From Izhakiella capsodis (lineage in GTDB: Bacteria > Pseudomonadota > Gammaproteobacteria > Enterobacterales > Enterobacteriaceae), in the NCBI RefSeq assembly GCF_900115045.1, contig NZ_FOVC01000016.1, positions 1 through 27,411 on the forward strand: 27,411 nucleotides of DNA, read 5' to 3'. The notes under the pieces were generated by a model, which was given only the letters and a program-made list of their open reading frames with translations, was not told the origin of the DNA and ran no database searches. Each line of letters begins with the position of its first letter. The stretch's first letter is position 1. Of this stretch, positions 5,077-13,265 are shown piece after piece. Position numbers and translations under genes: made by a program.

Positions 5077-5781
5077 CTAGCCAACAACAGTGACCGAAAC
5101 CGGCTGATAAAACGGCATATGCAATATGCCGCCCTCAAAAGCCTGTTTAAAAAACGTTGCATAGCCGTAGCTGTTAGCTTTGTAGAGAGTACTTTTTGCC
5201 TCGTTGAAAGACCGGGTATTATATGCCGCACTATTCAGCACCGCTGTATCAGTCAATTCCCGATAACCGTTGATAACTGACACTGCCGCGCCCGCATCAG
5301 AGAACAGCACTGAAACACTCCAGCGCTGATCGTTCACTACGTCCGCGCCATTAACGCCGGTCAGAAACCGCAGTACGCGCCGTTTAAGCCACGGTATCGT
5401 GAAGTGAAAGCCGTCACCTTTATAAAAATTCCACGTCATTACGCGCTTAAACAAATCGTCTGACGTTTCGACTTCGGCATCTGACGTCACAACGTCCCAC
5501 GCATTAATCGCCAGTTGATTAAACGCCAGCGCGTTGTAAGCGCCATAGCTGCGCTGGCGGCGGTTCATCAGCACCGGTGCGTCTGCTCCGTACAGTCCCT
5601 TCAACAGCCAGCGTAATTCCTGACCTGCGTGTCCGTTACCCGCGTAAACAGCGAGATTCGCATTTTTTAACCAGTCGTATAAACCCTGCGCCAGCGAATT
5701 ATACGTATCAATGAATGCCTGTAGGTTTTCATCATCGTTGTACTGTTGATAGAGATACGCCGGGATTATTTTGTCGCTCAC
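5077..5781 (-). CDS. Baseplate wedge protein (second wedge subunit)
   Basis: This 234-aa protein starts at GTG, with GAGGGG just upstream. It lies directly after the J-like wedge gene and before the fibre, the position of P2 gpI and T4 gp53-type subunits and of the second wedge protein in Pam3-like baseplates. It begins MSDKIIPAYLYQQYNDDENL and has a mixed helical N-terminal half and a beta-rich C-terminal half ending MPFYQPVSVTVVG. The usual role would be to link the J-type wedge to the fibre. Function is assigned mainly from gene order and size. Confidence 0.7.
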   Translation of the reverse strand: MSDKIIPAYLYQQYNDDENLQAFIDTYNSLAQGLYDWLKNANLAVYAGNGHAGQELRWLLKGLYGADAPVLMNRRQRSYGAYNALAFNQLAINAWDVVTSDAEVETSDDLFKRVMTWNFYKGDGFHFTIPWLKRRVLRFLTGVNGADVVNDQRWSVSVLFSDAGAAVSVINGYRELTDTAVLNSAAYNTRSFNEAKSTLYKANSYGYATFFKQAFEGGILHMPFYQPVSVTVVG

Positions 5782-5784
5782 TGT

Positions 5785-7203
5785 TTACCCCTCAGATACC
5801 GTGACCCCGTTTGCAGCGATGTACCAGTAGCTGTACGGATCACCGGTAATAATATCCATCGCTGCCTGCGGCGCGGTTATAACGCCGTTGACGGTTACGG
5901 TGACATCGAGCGCGCTGATTAGGTCCGGGTTAAGTATTGAAGAAATGGCACTGAGAAAAATATCTTTAACTGTGTTCAGATTCAGCGGTTTTCCCGCGTA
6001 AAGCTGATTGATGTAAGCGATAACCGGCGCGGACACGACAGAATTAACACTTTGGGCGGTGAGGTAGTTCACGCCGTCCGTTCGCCATTTGAAGAATATT
6101 TTAACGTTCTGCTGGAGTGGAATAACAAACGGAATGAGATAAGTATCAGGCCAGTCGGTCACCGTTACGCGCTGATTACGCAGATTCGGTGTGACTTCAC
6201 CGCCTCCCGCCCAGGTTCCGGCACCGCTGGTGTCGGAATTAAGGGAAAAGCTGTGCGGACTCAGTACGCTGATTTTAAACGGTGTACCGTTGATCCCCGT
6301 CATCCCCTCGACACCCTTGAGAGTGACAGTCTGGCCGTCGCTGAAACCGTGCGTGATATTAGTTGTTACCACGCCGGGGCTGGCTGAAGTGATGCCAGTA
6401 ACCTCAAGTGCGCACCCCTTCAACCGGCTGATGTCGCCCGCCGACTGATAAATCGCCGCTGCCATTGCGTAAGTGTTGCCACCTCCGCACATAATGACCC
6501 ATCGATCACCGTCGGCAATAACCGCTGTCAGACGAAGATTGATATTAGCCACATTTGCCAGCGCGGTACGTATAAAGCCGGGGTAGCCCTGTACGGTCGG
6601 GATACCGGCGTCCCACACGCGGGCGCGGTACTGTGCGACCGTCTCTGCGCCACTGCCGGGTATCCCGGGGGTTTTATTCGTGCAGCTTAGCGTAATCCCA
6701 GCGGGAACCCCTGTTACAATACGCGTAACTGTTCCTTCGGGCACCGCAAATGCCCCGCTCACGGTGGCAATACAGGTAACCGGATCGGATTCGCCATCTG
6801 CATTAATAACAATGGCGTAGGGTAATGCGAAAGTGTTACTCCCGTCCGAAACCTGGAAGCCTTCGGGGATAATAAACGCCGCAGGCCCCGTAAAAGTAAC
6901 GTCTACTGCGGTAAATCCAGCGATTTTCTGTCCCTGCACGCCGTATTGCTGAGCAAGCAAATTTAAGACAAAAAGATTGGCTGTCAGCGGGCTGACCGAG
7001 TTGATAGCATCTACTCTGGCCTGGTCGCAGATCAACAGTGCGCCAGCGCTCGTGCTTGCGATATCTTCGATTAAAGAGCCAGGGAGTTCTGTTGTAATTC
7101 CGGGCGCGAGTTGTGTTGCTATGCTGACTATTTTTTCACGTAGCGCGGCGGCGGTTTGCACCTGCGGCCCCGAGCTGTTCCACTCAACAGGTAAGTCACT
7201 CAC
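5785..7203 (-). CDS. Baseplate J-like wedge protein with an inserted beta domain
   Basis: This 472-aa protein is related to baseplate protein J (P2 gpJ, T4 gp6). The N-terminal part (LPGSLIEDIASTSAGALLIC, then PLTANLFVLNLLAQQYGVQG) and the motif PGSGAETVAQYRARVWDAGI (182-201) are typical of the family. Residues about 267-338 form an extra beta-rich module with ITHGFSDGQTVTLKGVEGM and a following NGT, like modules in the sheath and cement proteins here. The start is GTG, overlapping the previous stop as GTGA. Wedge subunits form the ring that transmits the receptor signal to sheath contraction. Confidence 0.88.
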   Translation of the reverse strand: MSDLPVEWNSSGPQVQTAAALREKIVSIATQLAPGITTELPGSLIEDIASTSAGALLICDQARVDAINSVSPLTANLFVLNLLAQQYGVQGQKIAGFTAVDVTFTGPAAFIIPEGFQVSDGSNTFALPYAIVINADGESDPVTCIATVSGAFAVPEGTVTRIVTGVPAGITLSCTNKTPGIPGSGAETVAQYRARVWDAGIPTVQGYPGFIRTALANVANINLRLTAVIADGDRWVIMCGGGNTYAMAAAIYQSAGDISRLKGCALEVTGITSASPGVVTTNITHGFSDGQTVTLKGVEGMTGINGTPFKISVLSPHSFSLNSDTSGAGTWAGGGEVTPNLRNQRVTVTDWPDTYLIPFVIPLQQNVKIFFKWRTDGVNYLTAQSVNSVVSAPVIAYINQLYAGKPLNLNTVKDIFLSAISSILNPDLISALDVTVTVNGVITAPQAAMDIITGDPYSYWYIAANGVTVSEG

Positions 7204-7532
7204 GTTACTATCTCCGCTACTATTTTTGATCCGGATTGCGTTATCGCTGAAATGTTGTAAACGGGGGGATCGCTCTGTGTCAGTACGATACTTAATGACG
7301 CAAATTTGCCACTAAACTGCCGCTGAATACGGTCTACATAATATGTTGGTAAGATCTGCTGTATGACAGAGCCGTTAGCGGGGATACCGTGCGCGGCATA
7401 AAAAGGGGATTCCTGGGGCGACAATTTCAGCGTCTGAATTAAAGTCGTTAACCATACGCTGTCATCGAATCCGTTAGCGTCAGTCTCAACCCTCCGCCAT
7501 TTTCCTGACTGGTCCCGGCCATATGTTCTCAA
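7200..7532 (-). CDS. Baseplate sheath-initiator-like protein
   Basis: This 110-aa protein lies between the spike and the J-like wedge, the place of gpW/gp25-type sheath initiators in contractile tails and of the initiator in Pam3-like baseplates. The central region (WLTTLIQTLKLSPQESPFYA and LPTYYVDRIQRQFSGKFASL) and the C-terminal beta strand fit a small wedge or initiator fold. The assignment leans on gene order. The start is an unusual TTG overlapping the spike stop (TTGA), with GGGGGG a few nt upstream. An in-frame stop shortly upstream excludes a longer ATG form. Confidence 0.65.
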   Translation of the reverse strand: MRTYGRDQSGKWRRVETDANGFDDSVWLTTLIQTLKLSPQESPFYAAHGIPANGSVIQQILPTYYVDRIQRQFSGKFASLSIVLTQSDPPVYNISAITQSGSKIVAEIVT

Positions 7533-8245
7533 TGTGTTATCCCCCCGGAAAATTTACTTACGGGCGCGCCCGTGTCCGCTCCCTCATTACCATTGCTGTG
7601 CTGGTGCGTATTCAGCCACTGAATTAGCGCACTAAAACCCTCCTGCATAATTGCCGGGCTGGTCGTGGCGGCTCCGTCGGTCAGGGTTCCGTTGCTACCC
7701 GTCAGTGACCACCCCTGCGCATTTAGTGTAAGCGTGGAGCTGGCAGCGCTGACTTTGAACGTATCCGGGGTAACAATAGCAATGCTGTCGGGACGCAGAA
7801 TGAACGTGGTTTTAGCGCCAGAATCACGCAGTGTCACACCCTCCGGGCCATAGGCGGTTAGCATACCGGGGTCAACGCCCTGCCATTCAGTATTAGAAAC
7901 CGGAAGGAACACCAGCGCGCCGAGATTCGGGGGCGGAGTCATATCCGCCACGCCACCCCCCTGCCCGCTCACGCCCCCGAGGTAAGTATCGGCCGGGATA
8001 ACGATCCCCCGGTCCCCGGTTTGCATCGGATAACGAACGTACTGTGGGCCGAATAAGGGGATCGTGACCTGGGGCAGCGTCCAGGGAATATCGCGCAGAA
8101 GGAATTTAACGGTGATCATGTTGCCATTTCTTGCCACGACTTCTGCGGGTAAAATTTTGCCCTTCATCTGCATGGCCTGCGTTATCCTGTCGCTGACAAA
8201 GCCGTGCATGTTCCTGCTGAAATTAATCTTACTGTCAATACTCAT
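7529..8245 (-). CDS. Baseplate central spike, Gp138/gpV-like
   Basis: This 238-aa protein has an OB-fold-like N-terminal domain (VVARNGNMITVKFLLRDIPW and onward, then PMQTGDRGIVIPAD), as in Gp138/gpV-type spikes. A beta-helical region rich in S/T/G follows. The C-terminal tip contains NTHQHSNGNEGADTGAP with H214 and H216. An HxH pair near the apex coordinates a metal ion in known P2- and phi92-type spikes, so the same is likely here. The spike sits under the hub and pierces the outer membrane. ATG 8245 overlaps the hub stop by 4 nt. Confidence 0.85.
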   Translation of the reverse strand: MSIDSKINFSRNMHGFVSDRITQAMQMKGKILPAEVVARNGNMITVKFLLRDIPWTLPQVTIPLFGPQYVRYPMQTGDRGIVIPADTYLGGVSGQGGGVADMTPPPNLGALVFLPVSNTEWQGVDPGMLTAYGPEGVTLRDSGAKTTFILRPDSIAIVTPDTFKVSAASSTLTLNAQGWSLTGSNGTLTDGAATTSPAIMQEGFSALIQWLNTHQHSNGNEGADTGAPVSKFSGGITH

Positions 8246-9246
8246 GCAGTTTTCTCCAGCAGGGGATAAGCTTCAATAATCGTCATCCAGCTGGCTCCGT
8301 CCGCCTGCCTGCTGTTGCCGAGTATCCGCACTGAGGACACGCGGAACACCCCGGTAAAAGCTACCGAATTTTTATACTGTGAATATGACGAATCAGTCAG
8401 CGTCGCACGCGACTGCGCGGGCAGTCGGATTGCATCGCCGACCATCACGTCGCCGCGTAGCACACACTGAACGCTGACCGTGCCAAAGCCTACCCAGGTC
8501 GGTTGGCCAACAAGATCAACCGGGTTAATGGTCTTCGCTTGCGTAACAGGCGCACTACCTGACGAGGCTTTTAACTGCTTTGCGTTATCGAATACTCTGA
8601 TTTTATCGGCGCTGACCATCACGATATCCACGCCCTTATAACCGGGCGTCGTGATAATACTTTTGCTTATCGCGTTAAGTGATATCGCCATTTCGCTGAG
8701 GCTGCCGCAAAACATCGGATAATCGTAATTGTTGACCAGCCGGTCACTGATATTGATATCAAAAGCAAACTTATTCAGCGTCTGAAAACATTGTGTCAGC
8801 GCTACGGAAAGCTCGGTGCCTTTATTCCACGGTAGCGTGAGGTTAATATCCGGCAACGCCTCGCCGCTTTGTCCCACGGAAGGCCCTGGCATCACGACGA
8901 AATCAAGGCGTATTTCTGTCCCTATCCAGTTGCCGTATACTTGCCAGATGTAGCCGTCAAGAATAACGCTTCGCTGCGCAGGGTTTGCCAGTGGAAGCCC
9001 CGCTGACATGCCGGCACGCAGGCGCATACGCTTGTTAAATAAATCTTGGGTAGCCTGCTGCATTTCTTTCTGACTGATTCCCCACAGGGTGACGTGACTT
9101 CCTCCCTGCGGCGTCGATTCTCCGAAACGGAGAATATCGAATTCGATCATTAGGGCACCGGGGTCGTAAACGCCATTCGCCAGGCTGCCGTAATGCCGTA
9201 TCGCTTTTCCGCTTTCATCCATTATCGTCAAATCGTAATAGCGCAT
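8242..9246 (-). CDS. Baseplate hub protein
   Basis: This 334-aa protein starts at ATG 9246 (MRYYDLTIMDESGKAIRHYG), overlapping the stop of the upstream gene as ATGA; an earlier in-frame start would overlap that gene by 39 nt. It sits between plug and spike, as the hub does in Pam3-like baseplates. Features include N-terminal beta structure (NGVYDPGALMIEFDILRFGE), VTLWGISQKEMQQATQDLFN at about 55-74, and a C-terminal section reading VGDAIRLPAQSRATLTDSSY. Hub proteins form the ring from which the tail tube grows and to which the spike binds. The role is assigned from order and general character. Confidence 0.75.
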   Translation of the reverse strand: MRYYDLTIMDESGKAIRHYGSLANGVYDPGALMIEFDILRFGESTPQGGSHVTLWGISQKEMQQATQDLFNKRMRLRAGMSAGLPLANPAQRSVILDGYIWQVYGNWIGTEIRLDFVVMPGPSVGQSGEALPDINLTLPWNKGTELSVALTQCFQTLNKFAFDINISDRLVNNYDYPMFCGSLSEMAISLNAISKSIITTPGYKGVDIVMVSADKIRVFDNAKQLKASSGSAPVTQAKTINPVDLVGQPTWVGFGTVSVQCVLRGDVMVGDAIRLPAQSRATLTDSSYSQYKNSVAFTGVFRVSSVRILGNSRQADGASWMTIIEAYPLLEKTA

Positions 9247-9521
9247 CAGCCGGTTACCTCTATTACTCCCGTGTCGGCGAGCCACGACAGGGACGCACCG
9301 GGAAAAATATCTTTAACTAAATTGATTTCACGCCCCTGCACAGACTCCGACAGCGCGACGGTGCGCAATAGTGTTCCCGAACCGTCAGTAACTACCAGGT
9401 ACCAGCGCTGCGCCGACATATTCCAGCGGATCTGGCAGTTGACCGCTTCGCCGTTAATTGTCGGGCTGAAATGCTGGCTTTCATTCTCGTTTCCAGTAAA
9501 CGGAAAGGTTTCCGTAGTCAC
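9246..9521 (-). CDS. Baseplate plug-like protein
   Basis: This 91-aa beta-rich protein has MTTETFPFTGNENESQHFSP at the start and a central IRWNMSAQRWYLVVTDGSGT. It resembles the small plug family recognised from the Pam3 cyanophage baseplate (gp18). Such proteins close the end of the tail tube before infection. The start is GTG, overlapping the previous stop (GTGA), with GGGAGG about 9 nt upstream. Its place just before the hub gene supports the call. Confidence 0.72.
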   Translation of the reverse strand: MTTETFPFTGNENESQHFSPTINGEAVNCQIRWNMSAQRWYLVVTDGSGTLLRTVALSESVQGREINLVKDIFPGASLSWLADTGVIEVTG

Positions 9522-10252
9522 AGTCCCAGCCTCCCGATTAATCCCGTAATCTTCCCGGCGACGTTTGTGAGGTCACCGGCAACGCCGGATATGCCACTCC
9601 CCAGCGCGGTATTACCCAGTGCCGAAAACGTATTAGTCCAGGCGCTTGAGTTAACTTTGTCCCCGCTGTCAAGTTTGCCCAGGAAACTATTTACGGCGTT
9701 TGCCGCTTCTTTTTGCGTTATCAGCGGTTTTTCAAAATCCCAAAGCCACTGGCTTTGTGGCAATGGCTCGCCACCGCTGGTTACATCTGAAACGGTTTTC
9801 AGCACGCAACCGCTGTAAAAAGCCGCGGGGGTGGCTACAACATAGGTGCCGCCGAGATTACTGTGGGCCTCGATAACTGACTGAAGCGCACTCAACGTAA
9901 CGAGTTTTGTTATCGCGCCAGTATTCTCGTTAACGGGCGCGGACATCATCATTGGAATGCGTAGTGGCTGTGCCAGTAGCGCGTTGGCCGCCACGGCCTG
10001 GTTAAAAAAAGGGTAACGTGCGATGTCATAGTCGATCAGCGTTCCGCCCTGCGCCGGACGCCAGTGGCAGAAATACTTATCAAGTGAAGTAAGGTTAAAT
10101 GCTCCGCTCAACAGGCCGCTGACAAAGCTGGCGCTTTGCGTAATCGCGACGACAGGTAACATACCGCCGGGAATACCTGCAGCGATACCATCACAGAAAA
10201 TAACCGGCGAAATCTGGAAGCCCAGCCGGTAGATCTCGCGGGAGATAGCCAT
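9518..10252 (-). CDS. Tail tip/baseplate protein downstream of the tape measure
   Basis: This 244-aa protein begins MAISREIYRLGFQISPVIFC. The first ~45 residues are hydrophobic and glycine-rich, and the C-terminal ~50 residues (TNTFSALGNTALGSGISGVA and onward) are low-complexity and Gly/Ala-rich. It overlaps the tape measure stop by 4 nt (ATGA) and precedes the plug gene. In DUF3383-sheath phages a protein of this size occupies the same position and is a structural tail component. I cannot name a specific family. A role at the hub-tape measure junction is inferred. Confidence 0.6.
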   Translation of the reverse strand: MAISREIYRLGFQISPVIFCDGIAAGIPGGMLPVVAITQSASFVSGLLSGAFNLTSLDKYFCHWRPAQGGTLIDYDIARYPFFNQAVAANALLAQPLRIPMMMSAPVNENTGAITKLVTLSALQSVIEAHSNLGGTYVVATPAAFYSGCVLKTVSDVTSGGEPLPQSQWLWDFEKPLITQKEAANAVNSFLGKLDSGDKVNSSAWTNTFSALGNTALGSGISGVAGDLTNVAGKITGLIGRLGL

Positions 10253-12111
10253 CAGTGCGCCCCCCTCAGTTGGGTGCTCGACACCAGGGCGCTGCCTCCG
10301 GTGTTATTGTAAATAACAATACCGGGACGTGAGCCGGTGTAAGCAGAAATAAGATCCGAGGTGTAGCGATCCTCCCGTGCCTTAGTCGTACCGGCTTGTT
10401 CGCTACCACTTACAGGTTTACCAAACATGGCCAGATATTGCTCCCTGACACGTTGCGGGTAATTAATATTTTCCGCGCTCCCCCTGTTTACGCCGCCATT
10501 GTAGGTACGAAGCATCTCATCAAGGTTTCCATGCGCCCGCTTCTGTGCCCAGGCAAGTACTCTCGCGCCAGCCATGATATTGTCTCTCGCATTAAACGGG
10601 TTTTCCCCGTCCTTGAAATTAGACGGCATGACCTGCATCAGACCCAGCGCACCCGCCTTACTTTTAGCCTGTACATCCCATGATGATTCAGCCCCGGCGA
10701 CAGCTTTTAACAGCTTTTCACTGACCCCATACTTTTTGGCAGCGGCGGCGAAATCGTCGTTGATTTTCTGTGGCAGATATTTCTTACCCGTGTAAGGATC
10801 AACTATCGGGTTGATACCGCGCCACGGAACATTCGACGGGGACTTAGATTTGTTTTCATCGGCGAAGTGTTGGCGGGTATAGGGGCCGATCCTCTTGTCA
10901 GGGCCAGCCGGTTCCGACGGGGTTTCAAACATCCAGGCTATCCAGTCCGCCGCCTTTTCAATAGCCCGTGCAAGACGCGCAACGCCGCGCATAAAGTCTC
11001 TTACATCCCGGGGAAATTCAGGCGATGAAAGATAGCTACTGAAACGTTTTATGGCATTGCCAAGCCAGTCTATCCCCGCGCCTATAGCGGGTGATTTCAT
11101 TACAGCGCTGACGGCATCAGAGAACGCCGATGATAATCGCGTAAGCTGCGGTGCCAGCGGCAACAGACCCCGGACAAAGGTGCTACGGATATTCAGCCGG
11201 CTGCGGTCAAGCTGTACGTTAAAGTCCTGCCACTGTCTGAGTTGGTTATCCGTCAGTTGCAGGCGCTGCGCGTCCGCCGTCGCCTGTTTTGCCATCGCAT
11301 CGATTTGGGCGTCGCTGTATTTACTCAGGCGCGTCAAATCTTCCATTGACATAAAGCTTGTCAGCCCGTATGCCTCAGCCCCCTGTTGCGTGCGTCCCGT
11401 TTGGTTAAAAATATCACGGGCGTTGCGCAGCAGCTCCGGCAGTATTTTTGAAGGGTCCGCATCCGGATTTTTTATGCCCAGCGCCTGAAACTTCCAGCGC
11501 TGCCCGAGATCAAGCTGGGCGTTTCTGATAGCGCCGAGTGTTGCCGTTGCGTTTCCTAAAATCCGGTTGAAATTGATGTTACTGGCATCGAGTCCGCCGG
11601 ATGTAGTGTTAAGCCCCTGCGCATTGAATCGTTGCGACGACGCCACAGAAGCTAATTTATTTATGCCAAACAGCCCGCCTGCGCCGAGCACGCCCGAAAA
11701 AATGCCGAGGATTTTCCCCCAGGACAACAAGCTTCCTGTCGCGCTTTTAATATGCCCCGCCAGGCTTTTCGCGTGCTGATTTGCTTTGCGCAAAAACGTT
11801 GCCGAATCCCGGGATTTTTTACCAAAATCCCCCTGGCGTTTTGATGCCTGAGTAAGTGAGCCGTTAAGTTCACCAACACTGGCGTTAAGCGTCGTTAGCG
11901 CAGCTATTCCGGCATTGAAAGCCGCCGAGACAGACTCGGCTCCTTTTTGCGCCCTGCCTGCTTCATTTGCTGTAATGCCTATGCCCTGCGCGATACTTCT
12001 CCACTGCTCCGGCATCTGCTCAAGCGATTTTTGATAATCGTTGTATTTAGCGAGAAAATCTTGGAACTGGCTGTCATCAACATTAATCTCCCAGATGCTT
12101 TTAACCGACAT
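10252..12111 (-). CDS. Tape measure protein with C-terminal lytic transglycosylase domain
   Basis: This 619-aa protein begins MSVKSIWEINVDDSQFQDFL, followed by helical coiled regions and a glycine-rich hydrophobic segment at about 129-150 (LLSWGKILGIFSGVLGAGGL). Residues about 450-562 form an SLT lysozyme-like domain: GAESSW with the catalytic Glu at 475, GALGLMQVMP at 487-496 and YNGG at 537-540. Tape measures set tail length and enter the cell envelope, and the enzyme domain would open peptidoglycan during DNA entry. The protein is short for a myophage tape measure, so the tail is probably short. GGAG precedes the ATG by 9 nt, and the start overlaps the end of the -1 frame of the tail assembly chaperone. 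Confidence 0.92.
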   Translation of the reverse strand: MSVKSIWEINVDDSQFQDFLAKYNDYQKSLEQMPEQWRSIAQGIGITANEAGRAQKGAESVSAAFNAGIAALTTLNASVGELNGSLTQASKRQGDFGKKSRDSATFLRKANQHAKSLAGHIKSATGSLLSWGKILGIFSGVLGAGGLFGINKLASVASSQRFNAQGLNTTSGGLDASNINFNRILGNATATLGAIRNAQLDLGQRWKFQALGIKNPDADPSKILPELLRNARDIFNQTGRTQQGAEAYGLTSFMSMEDLTRLSKYSDAQIDAMAKQATADAQRLQLTDNQLRQWQDFNVQLDRSRLNIRSTFVRGLLPLAPQLTRLSSAFSDAVSAVMKSPAIGAGIDWLGNAIKRFSSYLSSPEFPRDVRDFMRGVARLARAIEKAADWIAWMFETPSEPAGPDKRIGPYTRQHFADENKSKSPSNVPWRGINPIVDPYTGKKYLPQKINDDFAAAAKKYGVSEKLLKAVAGAESSWDVQAKSKAGALGLMQVMPSNFKDGENPFNARDNIMAGARVLAWAQKRAHGNLDEMLRTYNGGVNRGSAENINYPQRVREQYLAMFGKPVSGSEQAGTTKAREDRYTSDLISAYTGSRPGIVIYNNTGGSALVSSTQLRGAH

Positions 12112-12424
12112 TAAAATAGTCTCCGTGTTTTATAGCGTCGAGAATAAAGCGCTGGCGAAAATGGAGAGGGCTTTTGAACTGTTCGCAGTCCAGCTCCCGA
12201 CAAAGTTCACGGAAGCCCTCGTTAGAGGCCCAGTCTAGGACGGTATAAATGATGTTTCCTGCGGGACACTCGGGGTCGGGGTATTGGTATCCGTTTTCAA
12301 CGTCGGTAAAGAAGCGCTGTACTCCGTAGCGCTCAACGATGTAAGTTGCCCACTGTACACACCCAGGACCGCCCCGATCGTCCCGGGTATTAAGCTGCTT
12401 TTCTGTATCGCAGAGCTGACAATA
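12101..12424 (-). CDS. -1 frameshift extension of the tail assembly chaperone
   Basis: From the slippery site, the -1 frame runs 107 codons without a stop to TAA at 12103-12101, 11 nt into the tape measure gene. It reads YCQLCDTEKQLNTRDDRGGP and later ECPAGNIIYTVLDWASNEGF and RQRFILDAIKHGDYFNVG. This balanced, globular-looking composition contrasts with the low-complexity 0 frame. A CQLC pair and further cysteines suggest a metal-binding knuckle. The fusion with the 132 residues before the slip would be 239 aa, like the G-GT product of lambda. It also explains the otherwise empty 12112-12234 gap. It has no start of its own. Confidence 0.82.
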   Translation of the reverse strand, partial: YCQLCDTEKQLNTRDDRGGPGCVQWATYIVERYGVQRFFTDVENGYQYPDPECPAGNIIYTVLDWASNEGFRELCRELDCEQFKSPLHFRQRFILDAIKHGDYFNVG

Positions 12425-12819
12425 AAAAAAACAATCTCGCCCTCAACTTCGCGGTATTCATCCGGCGTTATCACTCCCTGGCTTACTGCGGTGTCCAGCG
12501 GTATGCTTTGCCAGTCGCCGGATATTTTACATACGACGGTGCTCATGCGTGCGATATCATCAAGAAGCGTCGGGAGCTTTTCTGTACCCCTCGCGTTATC
12601 CCCTTCCCCCAACTGAATGGCCTTGCGCAGCATCATAGCCGCGACACGAGTAGATCCCAGCGCGCCAACCGTTGAGAAGAAATTGTTAAAAAGACTACCG
12701 AGAAGAACGCAGTTTTCTTCCACGACTTCGTGAGGTAACGGAATAACATGCACGTATACTATTTCTCCGTCGTCACGATTAACTGAGGTGACAAAGTTCA
12801 GCTTTTTATCAATTCGCAT
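12235..12819 (-). CDS. Tail assembly chaperone (0-frame product)
   Basis: This 194-aa protein starts at ATG 12819 (MRIDKKLNFVTSVNRDDGEI), 6 nt after the tube stop. A GTG at 12834 is an alternative start. Position between tube and tape measure, size and the frameshift site identify it as the analogue of lambda gpG. These chaperones coat the tape measure and recruit tube subunits, and are absent from the mature virion. The last 62 residues (IVSSAIQKSSLIPGTIGAVL and onward) are translated only without frameshifting and look low-complexity. A Cys-containing helical core lies at about 88-132. The upstream GGGG is a weak ribosome binding site, fitting translational coupling to the tube gene. Confidence 0.8.
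   Translation of the reverse strand: MRIDKKLNFVTSVNRDDGEIVYVHVIPLPHEVVEENCVLLGSLFNNFFSTVGALGSTRVAAMMLRKAIQLGEGDNARGTEKLPTLLDDIARMSTVVCKISGDWQSIPLDTAVSQGVITPDEYREVEGEIVFFIVSSAIQKSSLIPGTIGAVLGVYSGQLTSLSATEYSASLPTLKTDTNTPTPSVPQETSFIPS
12361..12388 (-). promoter_or_regulatory. Stem-loop downstream of the frameshift site
   Basis: On the minus strand ACCCGGGAC (12388-12380) pairs with GTCCTGGGT (12369-12361) in nine consecutive pairs, one of them G-U, around a 10-nt G-rich loop. It begins 35 nt after the slippery heptamer. That is further than the 5-9 nt usual for a -1 stimulator, so its role is uncertain. Confidence 0.4.
12424..12430 (-). promoter_or_regulatory. Slippery heptamer T TTT TTT for -1 frameshifting
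   Basis: On the minus strand the 0-frame codons are GTT TTT TTT ATT, giving the canonical X XXY YYZ heptamer within a run of eight T. Slipping back one base moves both tRNAs onto identical codons. The next codon becomes TAT, entering the long open -1 frame. Confidence 0.8.
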
Positions 12820-12824
12820 CGCTA

Positions 12825-13262
12825 TTAACCCCACATTTTATTATTGGTTATCAGATACCCGGTTATCGTGACTACGTAACCCGCGTCCGCGCCGCTGAAA
12901 GTCAGTTCGTTGAAATTGACCAGATAACAGTTATGCAACGTAATAGCGTTAAAGGGTGTCGCGTCGGGCGTTACTACCACCTCTCCGAGCGCCGTGTCAT
13001 TAATAAACTGATTCTGATAGCTCACCGCGAGCGCCTGCGTTTTAAGCAGATGAACGGTTACCGTTGCCTGTTGATACGGCGCCTGACTGCCGATCGTGCC
13101 TGTCATCGTAGCGATGATATCGGTAGCAGCGCCGTCGGGCCTCAAGCTGATCCCGTCTTTACCGAGATACGACGCAGTAACATTCAGCGCCGGGATATCA
13201 GTAACAGTCATGCTGCCCCGGACCCTGTTAAGAAAGCCCTGGGGAATTAATGGATTGGACAT
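12825..13262 (-). CDS. Tail tube protein (DUF3277-like)
   Basis: This 145-aa protein lies directly after the sheath gene. It is beta-rich with the sequence MSNPLIPQGFLNRVRGSMTV at the start, a QATVTVHLLKTQALAVSYQN stretch in the centre, and ELTFSGADAGYVVTITGYLI near the end. This is the pattern of DUF3277-type tube proteins in phages with a DUF3383 sheath. It forms the inner tube through which DNA passes. Only 3 nt separate it from the sheath stop. Confidence 0.85.
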   Translation of the reverse strand: MSNPLIPQGFLNRVRGSMTVTDIPALNVTASYLGKDGISLRPDGAATDIIATMTGTIGSQAPYQQATVTVHLLKTQALAVSYQNQFINDTALGEVVVTPDATPFNAITLHNCYLVNFNELTFSGADAGYVVTITGYLITNNKMWG

Positions 13263-13265
13263 GCC

